Assembly: GCA_963839095.1 (NCBI GenBank)
Contig: CAWIUF010000066.1
Span: 62,001-126,000, forward strand
DNA length: 64,000 bases
Reading direction: 5' to 3'
Source of the DNA: Palsa-504 sp963839095
GTDB lineage: Bacteria > Actinomycetota > Actinomycetes > Streptosporangiales > Streptosporangiaceae
The position numbers were made by a program, and so were the translations under genes. The notes beneath the pieces were generated by a model. It was given only the letters and a program-made list of their open reading frames with translations. It ran no database searches and was not told where the DNA came from. Numbering within the stretch: position 1 is the first letter of the stretch; each line of letters starts with the position of its first letter. Below, one piece after another: positions 8,304-16,193 of the stretch.

Positions 8304-10222
8304 ACGGGCTGACGGCGGAACTCATCGTGGATGGTGCCGCCCCGCAGCAGCCGGCGATCTCGCCGGACGGATGCTGGGTCGGCTATGTGGTCGCGCCGGT
8401 CGGCTGGGGCGGGGAGCGCCGTCTCAGCGCGCTCTGGGTCGCCGCCGCCGACGGCAGCTCAGCGCCGCGGAAGCTGACGGCGGGGACGGCGGACGACTCC
8501 GGGCCGCGGTGGGCGCCGGACTCGGCGTCGGTCTATTTCTTGTCGGATCGCGCCGGCTCGTTGTCGGATCGCGCCGGCTCGGTCCAGCTGTACCGGATAC
8601 GGCTGGACGCCGGGGAGGCCGAGGCCCTGACCAGCTGGCGCGGTGACATCTCGGAGGTGTGCCCGCTCGCGGACGGCCGGCTGGTCGCGGTGGTGGCAAC
8701 GGACGAGCCGGATGAGAAGCACGAGCGCAGGCTCGCCGAGCGCGACGACGCGGTGGTGTGGGGAGAGCGGCTGTCCGGCGGCCGACTGCGGCTGCTCGAT
8801 GTCAGCACGGGCCAGCTGCGCGTGGTGCGCGGGCTCGGTGACCGGCACGTGGCGGAGGTGGCGCAGCGACCGGACGGCGGTCCGCTTGCCGCGATTAGCT
8901 GGGCCAGCCCCGAGATCGATCCGGGTGAACTCACCAACGAGCTGCACGTGATCGATCCGAAGACGGGAGCGGTCCGCGATCTCGGCCGGATCGAGACGTC
9001 GGCCAGCTCGCTGGCCTGGTGGCAGGACGGCGCCGGCTGGCACCTGGCGTACCTGGCGTCGCCCGGGCCGAACGGCGGCCGCGCTGCCTTTGACATCGCC
9101 GTGCCGGCGGGCGGCGGCGACGGGCAGCACCGGAACCTGACCGAGGGGATGGACTGCTGCCCGGCCGAACTGGCGCAGGTTACCGACGGCCCGCCGGTGG
9201 CGCTGTTCGCCGACGGGCTCGACACCGCGATCTACCAGCTCGACCCGGGTGGGGGTCGGTTCCGGCGCGTGTCGGCCGTGAAAGGCCTGGCCGACTCGCT
9301 GACGGTAAGCCGCTCAGGCCAGGTAGCGGCGCTGGCAACCACGTCGTATGAGCCTTACGACGTCCATGCCGGGCCTCCCGGCGGCCCGCTCATCCGGGTT
9401 AGCGACACCCGGCCGGAGCTGCGGCGGATTGGGTGGGGAACCCAGGAACGCCTGTCCTATGGGGCATCCGACGGCCTCGACCTCGACGGGCTGCTGATCC
9501 TGCCCGCCGGGAAGACCCGGACGGACGGCCCGTTCCCACTCATCACCTTGGTGCACGGCGGCCCCTACGACCGTTACGCCGACCGGCTGATGCTTCACCC
9601 GCATGCCCCGGGGCAGTGGCTGGCGGCCGCGGGGTACGCCGTCTTCCTGCCCAACCCGCGGGGCGGCCAGGGGCACGGCCACGACTTCGCGGTGGCGATC
9701 GCGGGATCGGTCGGCGGCGGCGAGTTCACTGACATCCTCAGCGGGATTGACATGCTGATCGCCAGCGGGGTCGCGGACGCGGACCGGCTCGGGATCGGCG
9801 GCGTCAGCCATGGCGGGTTCATGACCGCCTGGGCGATCGGGCAGACTGGCCGGTTCCGCGCCGCGTCGATGGGCGCCGGGATCAGCGACTGGGGCATGAT
9901 GGTGGCGACCGGCGAAGCGGGCACCCTGGAAGCGGAGCTGGGCGGCAGCTGCGGCTGGGAAGGGCCCGGGCCGCATCCCCACGATCAGGTCAGCCCGATC
10001 TCGTTCGTCTCCAGGGTCCGAACCCCGGTGCTGATCTGGCACGGCGAGGACGACACCAACGTGCCGCTCGGCCAGGCGATCTACTTTCACCGGGCGCTCA
10101 CCCGGTTCGGCGCCGAGCACGAGTTCGTCGTCTACCCGCGAGAAGGGCACGGGCTCGCGGAGCGCAATCACCAGCTCGACCTGCTCCGGCGGATGCGCGC
10201 TTGGTTCGATCGCTGGCTCTGA
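8300..10222 (+). CDS. S9 family serine peptidase (acyl-peptide hydrolase / DPP-like)
   Basis: A 640-residue protein with an N-terminal ~380-residue beta-propeller (TolB-like repeats such as APDSASVYFLSDRAG) and a C-terminal alpha/beta hydrolase domain. The catalytic triad is visible: Ser503 in GGVSHGGF, an Asp at 584/585 in HGEDDTNVP and His617 in REGHGLAE. Such enzymes remove oligopeptide or acyl-amino-acid N-termini, usually in the cytoplasm. A perfect 21-bp tandem duplication at about 8538-8579 repeats seven residues (LSDRAGS) in the propeller without breaking frame. Translationally coupled to the dehalogenase-like gene. Confidence 0.88.
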   Translation: MNGLTAELIVDGAAPQQPAISPDGCWVGYVVAPVGWGGERRLSALWVAAADGSSAPRKLTAGTADDSGPRWAPDSASVYFLSDRAGSLSDRAGSVQLYRIRLDAGEAEALTSWRGDISEVCPLADGRLVAVVATDEPDEKHERRLAERDDAVVWGERLSGGRLRLLDVSTGQLRVVRGLGDRHVAEVAQRPDGGPLAAISWASPEIDPGELTNELHVIDPKTGAVRDLGRIETSASSLAWWQDGAGWHLAYLASPGPNGGRAAFDIAVPAGGGDGQHRNLTEGMDCCPAELAQVTDGPPVALFADGLDTAIYQLDPGGGRFRRVSAVKGLADSLTVSRSGQVAALATTSYEPYDVHAGPPGGPLIRVSDTRPELRRIGWGTQERLSYGASDGLDLDGLLILPAGKTRTDGPFPLITLVHGGPYDRYADRLMLHPHAPGQWLAAAGYAVFLPNPRGGQGHGHDFAVAIAGSVGGGEFTDILSGIDMLIASGVADADRLGIGGVSHGGFMTAWAIGQTGRFRAASMGAGISDWGMMVATGEAGTLEAELGGSCGWEGPGPHPHDQVSPISFVSRVRTPVLIWHGEDDTNVPLGQAIYFHRALTRFGAEHEFVVYPREGHGLAERNHQLDLLRRMRAWFDRWL

Positions 10223-10755
10223 TCTTTGCCCTTGACTGGCCTGTCCTAGAGGCTACATAAGCGGTAGCGGGTGGACCCCGGCGAAGATGACCGGGAATGC
10301 CTGGCGGACCGGGGAAGTGATCATGACTATGGCGGCGGATACCGGCTTCGTGCAGATGCGGCTCAGCAAGGCCGTGGCCGGGCGGGAGTTTGCCCGCTGA
10401 ACCTGGCCGCGCTGGCCCACGCGCCGATCTTCGTCGCCCCCTAGGTGCTCGCGGACGCCGAGAACAGGCTGGCAGGCGATTCTCCCGAAGCGGCCAGCCT
10501 GCGCCTGGCCCTGGAGTCCGAGCCGCTGTCCGTAGAACCACCAGAGCGCGGCCGGGCGTAGGCGAATTTCACCCGTCTGGCGGGTCTGCTGCCACGGTGT
10601 TCCCCAGCTCGGCCTTGACATGGCGACCGGGCGATCTCATACTGCCTAACTATAAGCGGTTTTCCTAATTGCGATAGGCAAACCGAATGTCGTTCGGAGT
10701 TGTGGCGGGTGATCATCACCGGCCGGGTTCCGTTCCAACCTGAGGGGGGAGACCC
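10223..10755. other. Intergenic region with decayed short reading frames
   Basis: No intact gene is supported. A 25-codon frame opens at 10324 (MTMAADTGFVQMRLSK) and ends at 10401. A second stretch (LAALAHAPIFVAP, stop at 10441, then VLADAENRLAGD to 10560) has high-GC codon usage but an in-frame stop, consistent with a gene remnant. The last ~140 bases hold the promoter of the downstream hydrolase. Confidence 0.5.
10615..10643 (+). promoter_or_regulatory. Sigma-70-type promoter for the MBL-fold hydrolase
   Basis: A perfect -35 TTGACA (10615-10620) is followed after 17 bp by CATACT (10638-10643), matching four of six -10 positions. Transcription would begin near 10650, leaving a ~100-nt leader before the ATG at 10756. 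Confidence 0.6.
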
Positions 10756-11556
10756 ATGCGCAGCTACCGCGCCCAGCACGACATCAGCGTCCTCAATGAC
10801 TATATGGAAGTTCCTGGCCTGGGCTTTCTGACGGTGAACGCGTTCGTCATCCACGCCGCGCAGCCGGTCGTCGTCGACACCGGCCTGGGACTACCCGACC
10901 GGGACTTCCTCGCCAGCCTGGCCGAGGTGATCGATCCGGCCGACGTCGCCTGGATCTGGCTGACTCATCCCGACCGCGATCACACCGGTGGCCTTTTCGC
11001 CCTCCTGGAGGCCGCCCCGCAGGCACGGGTCGTCACCACGTTTACCGCCGCCGGGGCCATGGCCACTGAGCGCCCGCTGCCGCTGGACCGGGTTTACCTG
11101 CTCAACCCGGGCCAGTCCCTGGATGTCGGCGACCGGCGGCTGACCGGATTCCGTCCGCCGCTGTTCGACAACCCCGCCACCGTCGGCGTCCTGGACACCA
11201 GCACCGGCGCCTGCCTCAGTTCCGACTGCTTCGGCGCCCCGCTTTCGGCCGCCGACCTGGCTAGCGGCGAGGACGCCGCGGCCGTGAACCCCGATGAGCT
11301 GCGGGCGGCGCAACTGCTGTGGGCCAGCGTGGACAGCCCATGGGTGCACGCGATCGACCCCGTAAAGTTCGCGGCCTCGCTCAGCCCGCTCCGCGACTTC
11401 AGCCCGTCAGCCATCTTCAGCACCCACTTGCCGCCGGTCACCGGCGACAGTGCCGCCTTGTTCGCGACCCTGCTCGACGCACCCCAGGCCGATCCGTTCA
11501 CCGGCCCGGACCAGGCCGCTCTCGAGGCGATGCTGCGCCAGTTCGAACCCGCCTGA
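10756..11556 (+). CDS. MBL-fold metallo-hydrolase
   Basis: A 266-residue metallo-beta-lactamase-fold protein. The metal motif appears as THPDRDHTGG, with further ligands in SSDCFGAP (Asp) and STHLPP (His). The arrangement with an Asp/Glu-like bridging residue and loss of one canonical His resembles the oxygen-reductase/ODP-type MBL group more than classical lactamases. The substrate is unknown. Start ATG follows a strong GGGGGAG site. Confidence 0.8.
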   Translation: MRSYRAQHDISVLNDYMEVPGLGFLTVNAFVIHAAQPVVVDTGLGLPDRDFLASLAEVIDPADVAWIWLTHPDRDHTGGLFALLEAAPQARVVTTFTAAGAMATERPLPLDRVYLLNPGQSLDVGDRRLTGFRPPLFDNPATVGVLDTSTGACLSSDCFGAPLSAADLASGEDAAAVNPDELRAAQLLWASVDSPWVHAIDPVKFAASLSPLRDFSPSAIFSTHLPPVTGDSAALFATLLDAPQADPFTGPDQAALEAMLRQFEPA

Positions 11557-11574
11557 CCATAGCGGCCATTCCGC

Positions 11575-12009
11575 TTAGTCGAGGCAGAACTCGTTGCCCT
11601 CGATGTCCTGCATCACGAGGCACGATTCGTTCTCTTCGTCGGCCGGCAGTAGCTGCACGCGTACCGCGCCGAGCGGAATCAGCCTGGCGCATTCGGCCTC
11701 GAGTACGGCCAGTCGCTCGTCACCCACGAGGCCGGTACCGACCCGCACGTCAAGATGCACCCGGTTCTTGGCGACCTTGCCTTCGGGAACACGCTGGAAG
11801 AAAAGTCGCGGGCCTACACCTGACGGATCACTGCATGCGAACCATGAACCCTGATTCTCAGGCGGCTGCGTGCGATCGAAATCGGCCCAGGTAGCAAACC
11901 CCTCCGGTGGCGGCGGGACAACGTACCCGAGCACCTCGCACCAGAACCGGGCGACGCGCTCGGGCTCTGCACAGTCGAAGGTGACCTGGAACTGCCTGAC
12001 CGACGCCAT
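11575..12009 (-). CDS. VOC (glyoxalase/bleomycin-resistance-like) protein
   Basis: A 144-residue two-module VOC fold protein. Module one starts FQVTFDCAEPERVARFWCEVLGY and module two includes NRVHLDVRVG and VMQDIEGNEFCLD, the usual end with the metal-binding Glu. The group is common in actinomycetes as small standalone proteins of unknown substrate. ATG at 12009 is chosen because upstream in-frame sequence has no coding character. It is convergent with the MBL hydrolase with 18 bp between stops. Confidence 0.8.
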   Translation of the reverse strand: MASVRQFQVTFDCAEPERVARFWCEVLGYVVPPPPEGFATWADFDRTQPPENQGSWFACSDPSGVGPRLFFQRVPEGKVAKNRVHLDVRVGTGLVGDERLAVLEAECARLIPLGAVRVQLLPADEENESCLVMQDIEGNEFCLD

Positions 12010-12062
12010 CGGTCCACCATAGAGGAGCAAGGTCCAGGGCGGCACGCGGTCCGGCTGAGCAC

Positions 12063-12790
12063 ATGCCCGGCGTTCAGGCACTCTCGAGCAGGCCGAGCAG
12101 GCGGGGTCGCCCTGGGCGAACACCGGCTGTCCGGCGGAGCGATGGTCGACGGTCTTGGCGGGCAGCAACAGCTCGTCGAACGCCTGCAGCGCCCGGCGCA
12201 GGCATCTCCTCGCCCGCGTCGTACAGGGCGAGCGCCCCTTCATAAGGGCAGCCCAGGCTGTCCCACAGCCGGGCAGCTTCTGCCCACTGGCCGACCGCCT
12301 GCCGCAGGTAGGGCCCGGCTACCTCACCGCGCGGCGGCCGGGGCGAATCGGTGCGTCGCAGCCAGGCGGCGATCTCGCGGCGACCCCATCCGCCCCCGGC
12401 CTAGGCGCTCCAGCGCGTCGGGACGACAGATTGCACAGCGCGCCGCCCTCTCGCACAAGATCACCGGCCTGACGCCACAACTCCAGCGCCCGCTCACCGG
12501 CCTCGACTGCGCCCTCGAGCCGGCCCACCAGCATCAGCTCGTAGGTAAGGCCGGCATGCAGCCCGGCCGCCACAGCCAGGTCGGCATCGACGGGACACCG
12601 CAGCACCCGCTCGAACTGCGCGGCCGCCTCCCGGTGCGAGCCCAGTTCAGCGGCCTGGCGCGTCGCTGGCTGACCATCAGACGCTCGATACCGCGCCTCG
12701 GCCGAAGTCGTCCGCCACCTGCGTCGCGAACGACATCGCGGAGGTGCGCCTCACCGCCCAGCTGCCGCGGCGGCCCTCCTCAGAGGCCTC
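12063..12790 (-). pseudogene. Decayed LuxR-family ATPase/TPR regulator, C-terminal fragments
   Basis: On the complement strand, fragments in different frames match the C-terminal half of large AAA/TPR LuxR regulators: EAAAQFERVLRCPVDADL, then YELMLVGRLEGAVEAGERA with LELWRQAGDLVREGGAL, then PYLRQAVGQWAEAARLWDSL with CPYEGALALYDAGEE, and LRRALQAFDEL. The order is correct but frames change at least three times, and neither the ATPase domain nor the DNA-binding helix-turn-helix is present. It is a genuine remnant next to the islet array, unlike the single-indel frameshifts elsewhere. Confidence 0.6.
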
Positions 12791-12821
12791 GTGCGCAATT
12801 CGGCGCACACGGCACACGCAG

Positions 12822-12897
12822 AAGGCCCCTTCCGTGACCGGAAGAGGCCTCTTACCTGCAAACTCGGTAGTGAGGGTGTTGGTAGGGGGCAGGATCC
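12822..12897. repeat. Possible decayed fourth copy of the tRNA-fMet terminator/3' end
   Basis: GGCCCCTTCC...GGAAGAGGCC forms a hairpin in the same position relative to a TTGGTAGGGGGCAGGAT stretch as the terminators of the three clear tRNA-fMet 3' copies (TTGGTAGCGGGGGCAGGAT). The preceding ACACGCAGAAGG also resembles ACACGCGAAAGG at 14692. Beyond GCAGGAT the match is lost. It may be an old left attachment site of the array; the match is short and imperfect. Confidence 0.35.
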
Positions 12898-12931
12898 GCA
12901 GGACCGGGACGGAACCAGGAACCGCTTCACG

Positions 12932-13165
12932 TTAGCGTCGGCTGCTGCGCCGTGATCCGGACTTTCCCCGGGCCAGGATGTACGCGGCCGAGAAGATCGC
13001 CGCCGATATCGCGAACAGCACCCATGCCCACCGGTAGCCGTGGGAAAGCAAGATGATGCCGAGGACCAGGTTCCAGGTGCCGGCGGTGATCCGTATACCC
13101 GTGACGACGTAAGGGTGACGGTATCCCCAGGACCGAAGGCTGCCGTTGCCAGTTGATGCATACAT
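12932..13165 (-). CDS. Small two-TM membrane protein
   Basis: A 77-residue protein with a polar start (MYASTGNGSLRSWGYR), two hydrophobic helices (VVTGIRITAGTWNLVLGIIL and WAWVLFAISAAIFSAAYIL) and a basic C-terminus. The ATG is preceded by a good AAGGAG site seven bases away, which supports a real gene. No family recognised; SPW-repeat-like small actinobacterial membrane proteins have similar layout. Confidence 0.6.
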   Translation of the reverse strand: MYASTGNGSLRSWGYRHPYVVTGIRITAGTWNLVLGIILLSHGYRWAWVLFAISAAIFSAAYILARGKSGSRRSSRR

Positions 13166-13350
13166 TGTGATGTCTCCTTACCAGCGGCGCCCGGTCGCTC
13201 CGGCCGCCTGTCTCAATACTCCCGGCGCGCCAAGAAGAGAACCATCGTGCGGCCACCCGGACCCTGGTACGGCTAGCACGGCCTCGCCTGGCCAGTCGTA
13301 CTGTCGCCGTCAGGCCACCCGCGATGGAGTGAGGCTAGCGTCAGATCCAA

Positions 13351-13460
13351 CGCGCACAAATCGGGCTCCTGGCCAGCGGGTTTCTACCTTCCGATGGGTG
13401 TGAACACGCCGGTCCAGCGGCCACGTTCAGTGCCCCGACCGCCAGGTTCCCATAGTGTTC
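13351..13460. repeat. Islet left-end repeat, copy 1
   Basis: About 110 bp, beginning CGCGCACAAATCGGGCTCC and ending at the segment CAGGTTCCCATAGTG, is highly similar to 17902-18011. It includes a GCACAAATC arm-like motif and ends with a -10-like box. In copy 2 the repeat leads straight into the PD-(D/E)XK-like gene; here it leads into a junction motif and the HEPN/MNT module, so the gene that followed has been lost or replaced. Confidence 0.8.
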
Positions 13461-13461
13461 A

Positions 13462-13487
13462 TGAAGGCACTAAGAGGCATTCGGCAA
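13462..13487. repeat. Islet junction motif, copy 1
   Basis: GAAGGCACTAAGAGGCATTC followed by GGCAAC closely matches GAAGTACTAAGGGATATTC followed by GGCAAC at 19028-19052. Both lie just outside the 3' end of a complement-strand toxin gene (HEPN here, RelE there), marking the inner boundary of the toxin-antitoxin cargo. Confidence 0.6.
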
Positions 13488-13547
13488 CATGCGGCCTGTA
13501 ATGTAAGCGTATTGCTGACAGCCTCGACTACAGGTTTGGCCTTCCAA

Positions 13548-14012
13548 CTAAAAGGGAGACATCTGGTCGAGGACTCCCTCGCATACCTCAACGATCGACG
13601 CCGCGACTGGAAGGTCAGCGCGGACATTGTCAGGTGTGACGTCAGGCGTGGTAAAGGACGGATACTCGGACCTGTTCCGCGTTCGCCGCATGCGGTCGAA
13701 CGGCCTCAATACCGCGCCCATTGGCGGGTCAAGCTGGGCCGAGACAGCCGTGTACGGCGCGATATGGCCGCCCCGGCTGGTGGGGCGCAAGCCCTCGTTT
13801 TCCAAAACGGCGGTCAGCGCCATGCGGGCAGCGTCATAAATGCTCTCGTAGGCGCGTTTCGGGTTGGCATCGAGCAGGACTTCCGCGCTTGCCAAGTCTT
13901 TACGGGCTTGCACGAGCAGTTGATCAGCATGCTCGCGGTTAGCCGGAACAGGTTGCAGTTCTCCGTCTGCGATCAGCCTGTCAACCTGCGAACGGCCCTG
14001 ATTCCACCTCAT
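13548..14012 (-). CDS. HEPN domain toxin (SAV_6107-like)
   Basis: A 154-residue helical HEPN protein: ANREHADQLLVQARKDL followed by SAEVLLDANPKRAYESIYDA is the typical first half, and MRRTRNRSEYPSF contains the conserved R-N-x-x-E-Y stretch that in this subfamily replaces the RNase R-x4-6-H motif. HEPN partners of MNT antitoxins are usually RNases; the missing His makes the activity here uncertain. ATG overlaps the nucleotidyltransferase stop by four bases (ATGA), so the pair is a bicistronic HEPN/MNT module carried by the leftmost islet. Confidence 0.8.
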   Translation of the reverse strand: MRWNQGRSQVDRLIADGELQPVPANREHADQLLVQARKDLASAEVLLDANPKRAYESIYDAARMALTAVLENEGLRPTSRGGHIAPYTAVSAQLDPPMGAVLRPFDRMRRTRNRSEYPSFTTPDVTPDNVRADLPVAASIVEVCEGVLDQMSPF

Positions 14013-14596
14013 ACCGATAGCTCCAGCTCGACCAAGGGGCGTTCCTTGATGTGCCGCATGAATGAGTCGGCCGGGTCCGGCGTCTGCCAGTACTGCGGGC
14101 GGATGCCGCTGATGTTCACTTCTCGCCCAAGGCGGGTCTCCGCCTGGCGGGCTGTCTCGTACAAGTCATCGTCGCTCGCGGTACCCACGGCGAGCACATC
14201 GACATCTTGCGGAACAGGACCGGGCTCACCCAGGTACCTGGCCGCCCAAGAGCCGTAGATGTATGCCTGGCCCACCCCCTCGACCTCAGACAGCAGGTCA
14301 GTGAGAACGGGCAGCGGACCGTAGGTGACCGCGAGCAGGTCGGTAAGCGGACGACTCACTGGACCACTAGTTTCCGCGCTCAGCAGTCGCGCACGCCCTC
14401 GTCTGGCCTCGCGGATCAGCCCCGCCGTGACCAGCCGGTCTGCCTCGGTGTGCATAACCTTGGGACTGGCACCGATCAGCCGGCCAGCCTCCGCAAGGGA
14501 GTAATCCCTGTCCGGATGAAGGTACAGCAACGCCAGCAGAGCGCCAGTGGCCCGTGACGGCAGCAGGGGCAGCAACCATGACGGGTTATTTTCCAC
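14009..14596 (-). CDS. Winged-helix/MNT nucleotidyltransferase antitoxin
   Basis: A 195-residue fusion. Residues ~10-75 form a winged helix (ATGALLALLYLHPDRDYSLA, then AEAGRLIGASPKVMHTEADR) and residues ~90-195 a minimal nucleotidyltransferase with YIYGSWAARYLG and QDVDVLAVG, the GS-x-DxD metal site. MNT antitoxins AMPylate or mask their HEPN partner (type VII systems). The start is set at GTG 14596, not the upstream ATG 14653, because a -35/-10 pair and a palindrome cover 14593-14633 and place the transcript start at or next to this GTG. The fused winged helix probably binds that palindrome. Confidence 0.8.
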   Translation of the reverse strand: MENNPSWLLPLLPSRATGALLALLYLHPDRDYSLAEAGRLIGASPKVMHTEADRLVTAGLIREARRGRARLLSAETSGPVSRPLTDLLAVTYGPLPVLTDLLSEVEGVGQAYIYGSWAARYLGEPGPVPQDVDVLAVGTASDDDLYETARQAETRLGREVNISGIRPQYWQTPDPADSFMRHIKERPLVELELSV

Positions 14597-14633
14597 AGAG
14601 GAAAGATTAGTTTCCTCTGTGGCATGATGACAA
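14593..14633 (-). promoter_or_regulatory. Leaderless promoter and palindromic operator of the HEPN/MNT module
   Basis: Reading the complement strand: -35 TTGTCA (14628-14633), 18-bp spacer, -10 TAATCT (14604-14609), then seven bases to GTG at 14596. Superimposed is a perfect palindrome with 12-bp arms CCACAGAGGAAA (14593-14604) and TTTCCTCTGTGG (14611-14622) around six bases, covering the -10 box and start point. This is a textbook position for autorepression. Confidence 0.75.
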
Positions 14634-14717
14634 CCGAACAGGATCGAGTTCACCTGGTGGCGCTAGGCACGGGACCGTGTACGAACACGCGAAAGGCCCT
14701 TTCTCTGTTCGAGAAAG

Positions 14718-14776
14718 GGCCTCTGGCCTTGGTAGCGGGGGCAGGATTTGAACCTGCGACCTCTGGGTTATGAGCC
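14718..14776 (-). repeat. tRNA-fMet 3' half, attachment-site copy A
   Basis: A 59-bp segment identical to 17706-17764 and 19742-19800: the 3' half of tRNA-fMet (anticodon loop, T-arm, acceptor 3' strand and CCA) plus the start of its terminator hairpin. The identity ends at GAGCC, after which ATACGACGTGCGTC replaces the tRNA 5' half. It cannot form a tRNA. It is read as the distal attachment site left by integration into tRNA-fMet. Confidence 0.9.
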
Positions 14777-14901
14777 ATACGACGTGCGTCTTCCCTGTCT
14801 CGGGGAGTCTCTGATCATCACGCTGACCTCGGCCGACTTGCGCAGCAACGTCGACTCGACCCTTCCATGTCTCCGCCATCTCGAGTCATCTCGCTGCGTT
14901 C

Positions 14902-14922
14902 GGTTTACAAATCGGTTTACAG
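14902..14922. repeat. Arm-type direct repeat, TTTAC family (left)
   Basis: GGTTTACAAATC is followed directly by GGTTTACAG, a 12-bp period, about one helical turn. The matching pair at the other end of the same islet is GTTTACAAATCC + GTTTACAAA at 17650-17670. Paired ~11-12-bp direct repeats flanking an attachment core are typical of tyrosine-integrase arm sites. Confidence 0.6.
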
Positions 14923-15288
14923 AGCTGCTTCCTGGCCTGCGGTTTCCTGTCGTTCCAGCGGTCTGGAAACCCGTGCTCGGCGCCGCACTGACCCCTCACC
15001 CGAACCCGACTGCTGCCGAATCCGACGGCAGACGGGTTCTGTCCGGGGTCGGCGTAGCCGATCACACAGTGACGCCGAAGTCGCCCCGGAAAGGTTCCGG
15101 CTGGCGTGCATATTCGAATGGCGTGTTTCGGGAGGCCACCCACTTTCCCGCCGACATGTCGACTGCCGACACTCAATCGTGCAACCTGGGACTATCAGCT
15201 TGGGAAGTGGTGCGGTTACGGCTGCTGAGGCCCCTGATCTGCAAGTTTCAGTGGTCAGCAGTAGCGTGACTGCCCGCTCACCACCCTG

Positions 15289-15309
15289 GCTAATGGCACG
15301 CTAATGGCA
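15289..15309. repeat. 11-bp tandem repeat GCTAATGGCAC
   Basis: GCTAATGGCAC followed by GCTAATGGCA, same helical-turn spacing as the arm-type repeats but a different word. It could be an arm or excisionase site from another, now lost, element, or a regulator site. Confidence 0.4.
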
Positions 15310-15683
15310 TAGTGATCATGCGCGGCTCCGGCAGGTTCGGGGCACCTCACACCCCTACATCTCCCCCGTCCTCCTCGTAACTGCCTGCCCTTGGCCGTGG
15401 CTGTTGGGTCCAGGCTCCCGAAGCGACCGCGGCAGCGGCTTGGCCTTGACGCAGCAGACTCGGCCAAGATCATCGGAAGCGAGGAGGACGCATCTCCAGC
15501 TTGGAAGGCTGCGACTGTCACCTCTCCGAACAGGTCAATCCCAGGTCAGCCAGGACACCGGTAGCCCGTGAGTAACCGCCAGTGCGCCTGGTTCACCGCT
15601 CGATCGGGCACGCAGCGGGCACGAGTTTCTGCATGGGTGCGATTCAGGTCGGCCCCGCGCGGGGGGTTGTGCGTTGAATAGGT

Positions 15684-16193
15684 ATGGGAACCCAACGACT
15701 GGACTTCGCGGAGTTCTACCGCAGATCCAGGGATGACTGCCTCCGCGCCGTCCTGGTCAGCGTGGGTGATCAGGACACGGCGCAGGACCTTGTGGACGAG
15801 GCCTTCGCCCGGGCCTGTGCCTCGTGGCGCACCCTCAGCAGGCATCCGGCGCCGTTGGCGTGGGTGGTCCGCACCGCGCTGAACGCGAACATCTCCCGGT
15901 GGCGGCGCCGCCGCCGGGAGGTATCGGTGCCCGACCCCGGCACGGTCGCGGACCTGGCTGCGGGCGATGGCGCCGACAGCCTCGTCGATCCGCGGATCAT
16001 GGCGGCGCTGCGGCGGCTGCCTGCCCGGCAGCGGCAGGTGGTCGCCTTGAGGCTGTTCCTCGATCTGGATACTGGCCGCACCGCGGAGATGCTCGGCATC
16101 GCGCCCGGCACGGTCAAGGAACATCTGGCCCGGGCTCTCGCGTCGCTGCGCGACGAGCTTATCCCCACCCGAGAGCAGGAGACCCCATCATGA
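15684..16193 (+). CDS. ECF-type sigma factor
   Basis: A 169-residue sigma factor. Region 2 spans ~8-75 (DFAEFYRRSRDDCLRAVLVS, DLVDEAFARACASW) and region 4 ~105-160 (LRRLPARQRQVVALRLFLDL, TAEMLGIAPGTVKEHLARAL), the SigE/SigM-like organisation of actinobacterial ECF factors. Directed to alternative -35/-10 promoters. Its stop overlaps the start of the membrane protein gene (ATGA), suggesting the latter is its anti-sigma or signalling partner. It lies inside the middle tRNA-fMet islet, so it may be cargo. Confidence 0.88.
   Translation: MGTQRLDFAEFYRRSRDDCLRAVLVSVGDQDTAQDLVDEAFARACASWRTLSRHPAPLAWVVRTALNANISRWRRRRREVSVPDPGTVADLAAGDGADSLVDPRIMAALRRLPARQRQVVALRLFLDLDTGRTAEMLGIAPGTVKEHLARALASLRDELIPTREQETPS

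Larger units (their letters stand above)
14777..15683. other. Non-coding left end of middle islet
   Basis: About 900 bp without a supported gene. It holds ATACGACGTGCGTCT directly after the attachment core (also found at 17765), a TTTAC-type direct repeat at 14902-14922, a hairpin at 15002-15039 (GAACCCG/CGGGTTC with CTGCCG/CGGCAG inside) and an 11-bp tandem GCTAATGGCAC/GCTAATGGCA at 15289-15309. All resemble recombination or regulatory sites rather than coding sequence. Confidence 0.6.

Noticed and set aside
8538..8579. 21-bp tandem duplication in the S9 peptidase as a regulatory repeat
   Set aside because: It is a single in-frame duplication of seven residues in a propeller blade; no further copies, probably neutral.
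14597..14653. Longer start (ATG 14653) for the MNT antitoxin
   Set aside because: It would place a complete promoter and a perfect palindromic operator inside the coding sequence; GTG 14596 fits a leaderless transcript.
14731..14776. tRNA-like sequence taken as a second tRNA-Met gene (also 17719-17764)
   Set aside because: Only the anticodon loop, T-arm and acceptor 3' strand are present; the D-arm and 5' acceptor strand are replaced by ATACGACGTGCGTC, so no cloverleaf can form.
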